Shown one piece after another: positions 9,659 through 20,188 of a stretch of 64,000 nt of DNA. Origin of the DNA: Bipolaris cookei (Eukaryota > Ascomycota > Dothideomycetes > Pleosporales > Pleosporaceae); NCBI GenBank assembly GCA_002286855.1, contig NRSV01000104.1, positions 1 to 64,000 of the forward strand, read 5' to 3'. Position 1 is the first letter of the stretch; the number at the start of each line of letters is the position of its first letter. The notes below the pieces were generated by a model. That model worked only from the letters and a program-made list of their open reading frames with translations. It was not told where the DNA came from and made no database searches. The translations under genes and the position numbers were made by a program.

Positions 9659-10261
9659 GGTTATGAGATACATAGTCAAATGGTCCTTTGACATCTAGGA
9701 AGACTGTTGATGTGGTGTAGCCTTGTTGTTTCTGGTGTTGGATCTGATCTACTAGTAGTAGCGCTACGTCTATAGCTGACTTCTTAAGTCTGCCTTCTAT
9801 CTGTGAGTCGTGTAGAAGGTTTGTAGTGTCTGCTAGATAGCCGAGTCTTTTCGCTATTATCCTTTCTGTTACTTTCTCAAGGCAGATTAGTAGAGTGATT
9901 ACTTGATAAGCTTTTGGGATAGAATAGTTGGGTTTGGACGGCTTCTTTAGAATTGCTCCTGTAGCTCTTCTCCAGCAGGTTGGATTGTATCCGTAGTTGA
10001 AAAGCAGAGAGTAAGCTTTGGAGAGTGTTTAGCTGGGCTTTGAATGCGACTGTTATAATGTCCTGGATGCTAGCGTCTGGTCCTGGTTTACTACTTTTAA
10101 CCTTGCTAGAGCAGGCCTGCTGTAGCTCGGTCATCGATAGTGCTGGCCGCTCCCAGTTTTTCTCGCAATGATCACCGTTAAACGCCCTAAAAACCATTCT
10201 TCTGTAGAAAATTGGGGTAAAGGTATGCTTTCTGCGTCATTTTGATCCAGATTTACTTTTT

Positions 10262-11135
10262 TTGGCCTTCCTCAGCCCAGCTCGTTAGACCACGAGCTGG
10301 TTTGATTTCTTCCAGTATTCATTCAATGGTTTTTGTGTTATGTGGGCCGTAGGCTCCCATGTACTCTCGGAGTGATCATAGCCGGCCCATCTGAGAAAAT
10401 ATTCCCATTGGTCGTCCTCATTTTTGCGATGATCCACGATTTTGTCCACATAGTACACGTCATCGCCATGGCTGCCCAACTTGTGTCCATTGGGTGCCTC
10501 TGGGTGCAGTATTGTGTCGTTTTGGACGTAAGGCTCAAAAAGCGAAGCGTGAAAGACTGGATGTATGCTTTATAGTCCAAGGAAGTCCACTTTGAACGAA
10601 TATGGACCAATCTGAGTCAAAACAGTGCCCAGCCCCACGTATTCCAATCTAGCTTCTTTTTCGGCCTTAAGGATTTCACATTTCGATTTGACAGCAGAAC
10701 TCGATCTCCAACCGTAAAGGGGATTAGGGGTCTTTTCTTGTTGGCATACTTTTTCTGATATTCTTGAGCGGCGATAATTTTCTGCTTGCATTCTTTTTGT
10801 ATTTCCACAACTTTCGCCGCTGTTTGGTACGCTGCGGGGTTTTCTCCACTAGATTGGCCTTCTTTGGGCTAATCCGGCCCCCTTGGGTCCCATCCGTGGT
10901 AAGCTTGGAAGGTTGTTCTCCCAATGACGGAATGTACGCTCTCGTTGTACGCGTATTCCGCAATTGATAGCCGTAAGGCCCAGTCGTCTTGCTCTAAGGT
11001 ACAGTAACAACGTAGGTACTGTTCTAGCGTCTGGTATCCAAGCCTGAGCTAGGTCAGTTCCGTCCCAATTGGAGCAAGCTGACACATAATGGGCCATTTT
11101 GGTCAGTTTGCACACAATCACTAGTATTACGTCCT
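10262..11135 (-). mobile_element. Ty3/gypsy chromovirus pol 3' relic (integrase C-terminus plus chromodomain)
   Basis: On the minus strand: an integrase-core fragment VCKLTKMAHYV (about 11,100); an integrase C-terminal segment FTVGDRVLLSNRNVK (about 10,690-10,720); a linker like HPVFHASLFEPY; then a chromodomain at 10,285-10,479 with YYVDKIVDHR, YFLRWAGYDHSESTWEP. This order is typical of chromodomain-bearing gypsy elements. At least two frameshifts and a deletion break it. It is sandwiched between two LINE fragments in opposite orientations. Confidence 0.8.
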
Positions 11136-12731
11136 AGGAGTGTTCAAAACAGCTCCAGCTATCCCAACAAGTATTGAAGCTAGCTTGCCGTCACCCGCGA
11201 TACAGCTAAGCCAAACGAATCGAAAATACGCTCTGCGAGCTATACAACTAGCTCAAACCCATCCAATTGCAAAAGCTATTGTAAGGTTACCAAAAACAAA
11301 CCTTCAGCTATATAAACAGCCAAAGAAACTAGATAACTACAGGTTATTACGAGCTCCATCCCATCTACCCAAGAGATAGAAAAGATCATCCCATATAGGT
11401 TCAGACCATGGGATTCTCTCAACTACAATATCTCGATATCAAAGAAATCCAAAGAAGAAGAGGCAATCACGCGCAAAGAGTATATTCAAACGATAGAGGA
11501 TAACTCGATAGTAATCTACTCAGACGCTTCTAAAACTAAAGACGGTGATGGGATAGGAGTAGACCTAGCTGTCTACAACCCAAACTAAGAAGAAATCTAT
11601 ACAAAAACAAAGAATATAGGCGAGAAACAACTCTTCTATAACGGAGAGCTTGAAGGTATCACAATAGCCTTCGAATACGCTGCTAAAAAAAGCCCAAAAA
11701 GGCCAAAATATCCACGTCTACGCTAACAACTAAGCTGCTATCTAAAGGCTTCAAAGTCTATCAGATAAGTCTGGCCAGTAGTGGGTAATTCGGCGCCAAA
11801 AAGCAGCCAAAGCTATCCTAAACAGAAAAGCAAAGATCTTCTTAAAATGGGTTCCAGGCCATACAGTATAGAAGGAAACGAAAAGGTAGATTTCTTAGCG
11901 AAGGAGACCACAAAACAAACACCAAGAAATCAGAAACAAGCCTAGCCTTCCTAGGCACCAAGATCAAACTCCTTCAACGATCTAGCTAAGCAGAGGAGTG
12001 GAGAAAGTACAGGGAAACAGCAAGAGAAAAGAAGACTAACTACGGAGCTATCTTCAATCTAAAGTCTAAAAACCAACGAGCAATCCTAAAAAGCACGAAA
12101 AGAGATATTTCAAGCTCCTTCTATTCGCTTAAGATAACACACGGATACTCTGACTCCTACCTAAAGAGACCAAAAAGAAGAGAAATAGATCTTTGCAACT
12201 GTGGGAGACCACAAACAGCAGAGCATCTACTTCTATACTGCAGCTTCTACACCACAGAAAGAAACCAGCTTAAAATGTCTCTGGGCCAAAAAATGTTAAA
12301 ATCCCACTACTACTCCACACTACGAGCGGTATAGAAGCTACTTTAGTTTTTATTACTAGCACGAGGATAGGAACAAGAAACTGGCACCTAGGCTAAGAGG
12401 ACTAGAAAAGAAGAAAAACAATAAAAACAACAACAAAAGAAGAAGAAAACATAGAGAGAAACAATTTTGTTTTTATTAGTACCATTTCATTTCCCCTAAG
12501 AGAGCTCGCTGGAAGGCAGCCTAGCAGCCCTACATCTCTCCCTATTACCAAACTGCTCTCCAGCACGAGGCATCTAGAGAGCTAGTAATAGCTTAACTAG
12601 ATAAAGGCCGAAGCACCATAGTCACGCAATACAGCACAAAGTACCAAATTGTAAATAAGCGGATAGAACGGCCTCCGGCCAAAGTCCTACATAGCCAACG
12701 GCTGATACAGGACTATAATGGAATAATAACT
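11136..12731 (+). mobile_element. Third LINE fragment (RNase H to 3' end), decayed
   Basis: It begins at the RT/RNase H linker (IEASLPSPAIQL, matching EASLPSPEIRL of the minus-strand LINE). It continues through RNase H (IVIYSDASKTKDGDGIG; ELEGITIAFEYAAK) and the knuckle tail (CNCGRPQTAEHLLLYC) to the shared 3' UTR ending GGACTATAATGGAATAATAA. Stop codons interrupt RNase H, for example after DLAVYNPN. It is more diverged than the pair at 636-1772. Confidence 0.8.
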
Positions 12732-12893
12732 AAAGAAATTAACATGCCCGTGCGCGCAACAATCGGATTCGCGTAACAATCGCCAAACAACATCGTAGCC
12801 ATCTCAAAAAGGAGGCTGTAGAGCTACATTCAGATGCTTTTATCGTGAGGCTGTTAAGCAGAGTAGTATTTAAGTGTCTGCGATGAATTTGTG

Positions 12894-14800
12894 CTACTTG
12901 AATCGAACTGGAAGCTTGACGTTGCGGCCGTGGCGGGTAGTTCGTTGTGGAGGAGCTGATGCACCACCTTGAGCTTCTTCAGGAGCTGCAGCAGCAACCA
13001 CACGTTTCTGACACTTAGGCTTTGGTGCAGACGCGTTTGAGGCCTTAGCTTGCTTTTTAGCGATGTTTGTGTAGCTTTTTCGACGCTGCGGGTTACCTTC
13101 TGGCGCGCGCGTTCAGCAACTTTTTTAGCCCTCTCCCTACTACCTTTCTTCCTGCCTCTCGCTCCACACGCTTCCCCTCAGCTGTCCTTTGTTTGTGCAG
13201 CCGAGCTGCCTGTTGCAGCTCCCTAGCCTCGGCTTTTTGGCGCCTCTCTGCTGCCTCATCTCTCTCCCGTACAACCTCACGAGCTCGAGCCTCTCAGCTT
13301 GCGAGGAGACCAAAACATAGCTCCACCATGGTACTCTTGGCGCTGTTGAAGGTCAAGAGCTTTGCTCTTCTTCGTATGCTTTTGTTTGTTTTGGAGTGCC
13401 TCTCTTAGACCCTCATTCTCATGCTTCAAGAGTTCATTCTGCACAGACAGATGGTGGATTGCGTGGCTAAGTGTTTTGGACTCTTCTTGCTGGGTATCCT
13501 TTACCGCAATGCGCACCGATCGATCTAGTTTTCTCTAATCACTATTGTATATGGTGTTTCTAGCTGCGCTGCTGGCTGCGCTGTAATGTTATTGTCTGTA
13601 GTTGTATGTGGTGGAGAGGGTGTCCGGACAATAGTCAACGACAGAACACGTTCTGGACAAGGGGGGACAAGCCCTGTCGCCCGAAAGCCTGCCTAGGTGT
13701 TCTGCTGCGTGAATACAGTCGGCCGGATCCGTGTATAGACTGTGAGAAAGTCTATCTTATCGACGTGGTATGCACCTTGGCGGGCGAGCTCCTCAACCTC
13801 ACGTCCGTACGCGCGCTTGAGAGGAGAATAGCAGCTCACGTCTAGAGGTTGGAGGAGATGGGAGGTGTGAGTCGGTACACAGAGAGTGATGATCTTGTTC
13901 TCTGTACAGTACTGGTCAAACTCTGGCGAAGCGTGGCTACTATGGCTGTCTAGGATAAGAAGCTGATAGACTCCAGCTGTCCGAGCCGCCGTATGCTGGT
14001 TGAAGTGCTTCACCCATTCTACCCCAAGCTTATCTGTCATCTAGCAGTTGTCTGAGATGCTGATAGTCCAGTTTAGTGGGAGGTTGCGATACCAACTGTC
14101 CTGGTGGACCTTACCAGATAGAATCACGATCGGTGGAAGACACCAGTCAGACGCGTCAACACACTCAATTACTGTTACCTACTCATGATTGCCTGGCTGT
14201 ATAACAACTGCCCGACGAACTCTTTCAAAGCTAGTCACGACTTTTGGCCTTGCAGCTACGCCCATCGCGAACTCAGTCTCGTCGAAGTTGTAGATATTCT
14301 GGTCTAAGACGCTGTACGTCTGGCGCGTCTTTTCTACTAGCTTGAACCATGCTGTGATTATATTAGGATCTTCATACTGGGCGCGCTGGCTATTAAGCCT
14401 TCTATTCCACTCTGTCTGAAGCTCTGGCTGGCCTTGGATAAAGCGCGATACCTATTTCTTGCCAACAGGTGGTGAAGGTGGATCTTGATCACGCGCAGCG
14501 AGTAAAGCGCCTGCCATCCGTCGCACGTCGATGACATGGGGTGGAAATCCTCGTCGATCTAGGTCTAGGATCCACTGCACAAGAAACTTCTCTTCGATAG
14601 GCTATAGCCTACAATTAGGAGGTCGTGTCTTTGATCGTGGTTGGGTATCACCGACGCACGTCTGGAGTGTGGAACTTGGTACATCAAAAGCCATCGCAAG
14701 AGCACGGAGCAATTGTTTTCGATTATTGCGATAGGACGCGATCGAGAAACTTATTCTAGCTTCACCAGAAGTCTGTATAGAGCGTTGTTGTCGTGGCATG
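12894..14800 (-). mobile_element. Decayed pogo/Fot-type DDE transposase relic
   Basis: Minus-strand blocks in order: HTH-psq-like start (YRNNRKQLLRALAMAFDVPSSTLQ, about 14,650-14,740); a frameshifted CENP-B/DDE N-part; a DDE endonuclease block at 13,693-14,040 with LLILDSHSSHASPEFDQYC and SHLLQPLDVSCYSPLK; a C-terminal coiled segment at 13,277-13,516 (LSVQNELLKHENEGLREAL); and a basic tail ending KLPVRFK with a stop at 12,894. Many stops and shifts exclude function. I did not find convincing TIRs. Confidence 0.75.
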
Positions 14801-14824
14801 GTGTTAGTTGTATAGGGAGTCGGG

Positions 14825-15190
14825 TTAGTTAGAGTGGGGTGGCCAGCTTGCTGATCTGGCCAGCTTGCTGATCCTTGACGTTATAGTATAAACTCTGACT
14901 CCTGTTGTGGGCTGAGCTTGCGTCCATTTGATGGCTGGGTGCCTCGTGGGGCCTGTAACCCCCTGGTGTCTGCGGCGCAGCGTAAAGCGATCAATATTGT
15001 GTTTCACAGCAACTTGGTTATATGAGAAACGTTCTCCTAGTTCGCGCGATTCGATGTCTTCAATGTCTTCAATCGTAGCTTGAGTTGGATTCATATTGAT
15101 AAAGTTATGAAGCGCCAAAGTTGTGGTGTTACTACTTGTTTTGGGGCTGCTAAGGCGTTCGGTGTCTCCGGTCGTTCGGTGTCCATGCAC
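14825..15190 (-). mobile_element. N-terminal fragment of another pogo-type transposase
   Basis: From the ATG near 15,091 the product has an HTH of a different pogo subfamily (FSYNQVAVKHNIDRFTLRRRHQG). It loses family resemblance after about residue 70 and ends at 14,825. A 15-bp direct repeat GGCCAGCTTGCTGAT lies at 14,842-14,873. It is read as a truncated copy beside, not part of, the relic at 12,894-14,800, because that relic has its own HTH start. Confidence 0.6.
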
Positions 15191-15251
15191 AGTAGAGATA
15201 GTATTGGCTCGCTCGGTCCTTTAGGATATATGGGAAGATCCTTGAGTAGGA

Positions 15252-15480
15252 TTATTCAGGTATATCAAGGCTTTGACAAATTTCTACAAATAGTAAAGTT
15301 TTGTCAGCCTGGATGTTATACGGTTTGCCTGTGTAGTTGTTCTCTTTCTGCCAGGCCTTCTGGAATTGGATGATCTTCTCTGGTGCAAGCCTCTCAGTAA
15401 CTAGCTCTTGTGTAGGAGGTAGTTGGTATGCGCTGGTTGCCGGTGGGACAGTCGTCACTGGAGTGTATGTTTTTCGGGAA
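15252..15480 (-). mobile_element. Possible retrotransposon gag fragment
   Basis: The minus-strand frame reads LAPEKIIQFQKAWQKENNYTG, then KTLLFVEICQSLDIPE and a stop at 15,252. This resembles the N-terminal gag segment of fungal LTR retrotransposons. It is short and has no flanking LTR that I can see. The assignment is by pattern memory only. Confidence 0.4.
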
Positions 15481-15599
15481 GTGCCATCGTACGATGAGCT
15501 CTTTTGTGCAAATTACGGCAAGTTACTGCTTTCTGCGGCAGGTTGCGGCAGGTTGTTATTGATTGCAGTCAGTTGCAGTGAAGTACTGACTGGGCTTCT

Positions 15600-16797
15600 T
15601 GGCAGTTAGAGCACTGAATTGTTATTGGCGTTAGCCTGAATTTCTCAGTGTATATGTTGGCCGAGGATTGTAATCTTGCTGCCTATCTTTCTAGCTTCTT
15701 CCTTTCTTAAAAGCAACTACTATTGAGCTAGTCTGCTTGCTTTTCAGTTTTTGGTTAGACAGTATGGGTTGCCTACAATCGTTTACCCTTTGCTGTACGT
15801 CGGGATCTCCGTGTGGAGGATCTGCAGCGTCTCGGATCCTTCAAAGGTGATAGTTACTCTATGAACTACTACTTTTGTTCACGATTCCAGCGGCTGCGCC
15901 TTTTTTTATCTGGAGTCGGTCTTGCTAGACGTTGATCTGTTGTAGTAGAAATTCCCCTGAGTATCCTTCCGTTGTTGTAAGCATAAGGTTGTTTTTCCTA
16001 CTGATAGCGACTTTCTTGACTACCGGTCCTGCTATGTCCGCCTTCTGAAAAACCTGATTGATTTTGCTCCTGACTAGTAGTGGGCTGTTTGACTAGCCTT
16101 CTGCTAGTGTTAGAAGCATCTGGTAGTTGGTGGTTGGCTTCTTTGGGACGGATTTCTTCATTGCTTGTACGGTTGTCCAGGCTTGGCTTGTTGCATTTTT
16201 TGCTGCAACTGCAGCGTACGAGGCGGTTTTTTTGGTGAGGCGGTTTTTTTGGTTGGGCTGTGTGGCGGTAGTTGGTGCAGCTAGGGTAGCCGCAGTTGTA
16301 GCTTTCTTTAGCGTTTTTGTGGCTTTTTGGGAAGCCATGGCTAGAGTAGCTGAGTGGTAAGCTAGCTTTGTGGATAGCCTCTCTGTGATCTGGTTCGCTA
16401 CTCTGCCTGTTTCGCTGTAGTCCCTAAAGACGTCCAAAAGGGTTAGTAGCTTGTCTTGGACTACGTGTGAGTCCGCCATTACTGAGGCCTGTAGGATTAG
16501 GTCTCTAGCCCACTGGATTGCTTGTTGTGGGTTTTTTGCAACTGGTTTTTGAGTATTTTGGCTTTCAAATGGGTTGCGGATTGGCTGAGATACTTCTGAT
16601 GAGAAGTTGGCTTGTCGTTTGTTTGGTTGTGGGCTGGAGATTGTATACACGCTCTCTTGAGGATCTGGATTCTGGGTGGGGGTGGATGAGTTAGAGTATT
16701 CGATCTCTATTTCGTTCTGGATCTGCGTTTCCGGCCCTATAATTTCCTGCCTTAGTCTAGGGACGTGGACGTTAATGGTGTCGCTGTCTGGCGGCAT
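15600..16797 (-). mobile_element. LINE ORF1 (gag-like) with degenerate downstream part
   Basis: An open frame from ATG 16,797 to 16,093 encodes 234 residues. They are Gln/Pro/Ser-rich at first, then contain an Ala/Lys/Thr-rich stretch (SYAAVAAKNATSQAWTTVQA) as in Tad/MGR583-type ORF1 proteins. Further along, stops appear, and a partial knuckle QCSNCQEAQ is visible near 15,600-15,640. No RT follows, so this is the 5' end of a broken LINE. The 5' UTR side is interrupted at 17,040 by a pogo element. Confidence 0.6.
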
Positions 16798-17041
16798 TGT
16801 TGATTGGGTGTTCTTATCGATAAGAGTGTGATTTGTGCTTTTCTGTTTTGCTTTTGAGATGTACCCAACTTATCCACTGTTCTAGCTTATGGCTCTACAG
16901 CATGTACGCTGCATGTCTTGAGAATAGCTTTAATCAATTTCTCTTAGTTCATTACTTAATATACAGGTGATTTGGACGAATTCTAGAAAACTCGAAGTTG
17001 GTGTGTGCAAACTATGTGTTATACACAAGAGAAAACTTGTA

Positions 17042-17794
17042 ACGTACCTCATGGGTTCGTGCATCACTTTTGCCAAGACCCCATCAAAACTACCACGCTA
17101 TGGCGCAGAATAGCCTACTTTGGCCCTATATTGTGTAATACAACACAAGATATCATTCAGAGGCTACCTATACTCCTTGCTTACACGTTCGTGCGTTATG
17201 CCCATTATGAAACCTGTCTTATCAAAGTTGTACGTGTTTTCATCCTGGATACCATACTTGACTTTCATGTTGGCTACTAGGCCAAACCAGTCTTGAATAG
17301 CCTTAGGATCTTCACAGAAGGTTCTCCTGTAGTTATACTTGCGATCAAAACATGTTTTGAGTTCAGGGCGGCGCTTGACGAACTTACTGGGCCAGTTTTG
17401 TCCAACCTGGCCCAGATTGCGCTCATCGCGCAAAGAATTGGCCATACTATCCACGTCTGCGTGCCTAGGGGGAAATCCACGCGCAACAAGCTCAATTATA
17501 TGGTTAATAACCACCACCTCCTCAAGCTTAGTTAGATTCATTGTTTTGGGCCAGCGATCTGCCTGTGAAGGTTGTCCGTCGCGTCGGCGGCCTAGTGTTG
17601 TTTGAGTAACGTCAAAGATAGCTGCAGCGCGTCGTAATGAGAGATTCGTGTCTTGTTTAAGAGCTTGAAGAGCAAGCTATATTTGACGTTCAGTAGAAGG
17701 CTGTAACCGCTGTTGTTGTTGTTGTGACATTAGGGGGTAGTAGGTATTTTGGTGGGGTCTTGGCAAAAGTGATGCACGAACCTATGAGGTACGT
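17042..17794 (-). mobile_element. 753-bp non-autonomous pogo/Fot-type element with intact TIRs
   Basis: TIRs of about 42 bp begin ACGTACCTCAT.GGTTCG at both ends. TA target duplications lie at 17040-17041 and 17795-17796. The minus strand encodes a partial transposase at 17,164-17,541: a CENP-B-like part (NLTKLEEVVVINHIIEL), then YNFDKTGFIMGI containing the first catalytic Asp. A diverged HTH lies upstream (about 17,560-17,700) with a stop. The C-terminal half is deleted. It sits 40 bp downstream of the stop codon of the Asteroid-like gene. Confidence 0.85.
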
Positions 17795-17835
17795 TATATT
17801 CTTGTTATCTTTCTTATCTTCTCATAGCTCTAGCT

Positions 17836-19778
17836 CTAGTCGCTACTAAGCACAGCGTATACGTTAGTAATCTCTTGCTTGGATTGTTGTCTCTGTTCAG
17901 CCTTCCTCTTTTTTCTGTCCGCTTCTCTCAACTGGCGCTTCTTCTTGTTGTTCGAAACACTCTTCATGGATACCTCAATGCCAGCAGAGATGTAGATCTC
18001 TTCAACCAAAGCCCGCAGCTCATCGTGGTTTGCTAATACCCGCTTCGACTGTCCTGGTACGCCAAATCCTTCGGGTATCGACGGAAGAGTGCGCATACGT
18101 CGATCCAAGCTGAGTAGACAATCATGTAACCTTTGATGTGCCTTTAGTTTAACTACAAACCATACGCTCACGATTTGACTGAACATGCGCAATGAGTATA
18201 ATGCAGACTGTAGGCGAGCCATGAGTTGTACAAAAGCCCAGGTATTGTCAAAATCGCCGTTGATCACCCGAAGTACCAGAGGAATCGCAGGAGCACTTTT
18301 CAACTCAGCGAGTACCAGACTAAGCGCGAAGAGTGGCCAAATCAGCACTGGTTGAAGTTTTCTAGAAGTAGCCCAGTCCATCAGGGTGCGAGTCTGTCGC
18401 TCAAGGTCTGTGATTGGTATTGGCAGATCCACTGTAGAATATGTGACAACCTCTTGTACAGTAACGACCTGCGCTTTCCGTCTATATTCATGGATAACCA
18501 TCCTTTCCGATGCTAGCAATGAGTAAGCCATTGCGCGGATATCGCAGCCCATATTCCATGCGGATGCTTGGCTGGGGTCTTCCATCAGTAGAGGCATGTA
18601 AACAAATGCGGTATCAGAATGTTCCAGAGCCTGGTGCACAAACTCTGACACCCGAACGTCCAGGTCGGGCAGACTGGAAAAGATATTTTTTGAGTCGGAT
18701 TTGTATAATGGGGTCACATCTTCGGCAATATACCTTTTGGTAAAGTCTAGGTACGATGTAGAGTCTTTATCCACGCTCCTAGCATTGCGGACCAGATCGT
18801 TAGTGGTATCCTGAGGGCCTTGAAGAAGAGCGAAGGCAAACTGCAACAGGGTTTTCAATTGCAACTTCTTCTGAATTTCGTTGGGCCAGTATGCTTTGAT
18901 TCCAGCAGCTACATCGGCATCATGTAGAAATACTATCAGCGTGTCTACACAATAGTCGTAAAGGACGAGATCTGTATCGCTGGTGAAGACGATGGATTTG
19001 GCATTCTCTTTAGCATGTAATGCACACCAATCGTCGGCTTCTCCGGGTACAATGTGCGTCCTCGAGGCAAAGATTGACTTTTGTAACGCTTCTTGCAACG
19101 CTGGGGCAAGGAAGGCATAAGATATCGAACCAAGGTATGTGGGGACTGGGCACGCAGTTGTCGAATAATTTGCACGGAGCTGCTGCACACGCCTGTTGTT
19201 CTGCTCGGTCCTTGACAGCCTCTCAGTCCGCTTTGATGGAGGCAGGGCTCCGTCGAAGAAGATGGCGACCCTGGCGAAGCGCAATCAGCGATGGAGGTCG
19301 TGGATCAATCATTGGCATAAGTTCCAGCACAAAAGATGTGGAGATCCGTTGCACCCGAGGGTACACCGCTGGCCTGGCGGACATTTGACAATGCAAATGT
19401 AGGAATGCCGACCAAACCCCTGTGCGAATAGCGGTGAATGAGGCGACATTTGTGCGCACCTTATTGGTTTTGCAGCGAAGTTCCATAGGGTGGAATGTCG
19501 ATTTGGTGTACACACCGGCAAGACGACGAAAAGCAACGACGGTTCACTCACACCTTGATATTGTTGGCTTCCAGAGCAGTTAGCCAGCAAAGAGCCTGAG
19601 AGACGATGTCTGAATAAGAGGGCATTCGCGAGGCACTAGCTGTAGCTGCGAGAGCCAGTTTGTGAGCATGATAGGCGAGTGCGGGCCCATCGACCACGGC
19701 CGAATAGCCGTCGAGTTGGTCGGAGGAAAAGCGCGTGGCGTATGGTTCCAGACGTCTAGCGAGTCCCTGAATGCCCAT
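17836..19778 (-). CDS. Asteroid/XPG-like (FEN1-fold) protein
   Basis: Predicted exons are 19778-19552 and 19270-17836 (minus), with a 281-bp intron (donor GTGAGT, acceptor CCAG) and a 553-residue product. The start MGIQGLARRL is the canonical N-terminus of FEN1/XPG-fold nucleases. Exon 1 gives YSAVVDGPALAYHAHKLA, and exon 2 opens with VAIFFDGALPPSKRTER as in fungal Asteroid-domain proteins. SIVFTSDTDLVLYDY supplies a further acidic motif of the PIN-like fold. The C-terminus is Lys/Arg-rich (NNKKKRQLREADRKKRKAEQ), possibly nuclear. Nuclease activity is not established for Asteroid members. A longer open frame begins at 19,898, but 19,778 matches the family start. It is divergent from the phosphoglucomutase gene. 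Confidence 0.82.
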
Positions 19779-20188
19779 GTTGTCTGGGGCAACTGCACGG
19801 CTGTGCAGAACCCGGTTTCGGCAGGGTGGAGGGTCGGGTGATGCAGGTGTTGAGGGCTCTGCAATCAGACCTTTTTTTGGCCTCAGCCTGGGAGGCAAAT
19901 GAGCTTGTCGAGGGACACAACAGGCGTCTCACCCTTGAATGCAGCTCTAGCGCGTGCGGGCAGCAGCTGTTGGGAATGGACAAGAGAAAATCTGGTGAAG
20001 ATAGTCCAGCGTGGCGTTGCCTTTCTCTAGGATGAGCTAGCTCCGGCGTCATCCCGCGAGGTGGGGGGAAGCAGGAGATGCCCCTCTCCCCAGCCTAAAA
20101 GTTGCCCGCTGCTGCCACGCCCCAACATTCCTCTCAATTGCTTTGATCTTTCGTTGCATTGTTTCAAGCAAACACTCATACAGTCATC
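19779..20188. promoter_or_regulatory. Divergent promoter region between Asteroid-like gene and PGM
   Basis: This 410-bp spacer separates two genes transcribed away from each other, so both core promoters must lie here. I see a C/T-rich run before the PGM start (about 20,120-20,180), as is usual upstream of fungal starts, but no distinct TATA box or known operator. Confidence 0.5.

Larger units (their letters stand above)
7174..10255 (-). mobile_element. Decayed LINE (RT, RNase H, zinc-knuckle tail)
   Basis: Reading the minus strand from 10,255 to 7,174: an RT N-terminal part (SSKPGPDASIQDII, 9,877-10,197); RT core with GIPQGSLVSPILFLIYI and the YIDD catalytic box (9,189-9,512); RT C-terminal part with KWLGIYFD and LYLACITSIADYG (8,654-9,109); RNase H with IYSDAL and LEGITIAFEYAA (about 8,090-8,350); and a knuckle tail, CGRL.TPEHILLFC, near 7,380. 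Frameshifts and stops separate these blocks. It is interrupted by a solo LTR (7,846-8,070), a 73-bp tandem duplication (9,064-9,209) and a MITE (9,481-9,658); a pogo element adjoins its 3' end. It cannot be functional. Confidence 0.85.

Noticed and set aside
9471..9698. Plus-strand frame with repeated KQPSKHACL-like strings
   Set aside because: It is the translation of the inverted ends of the MITE.
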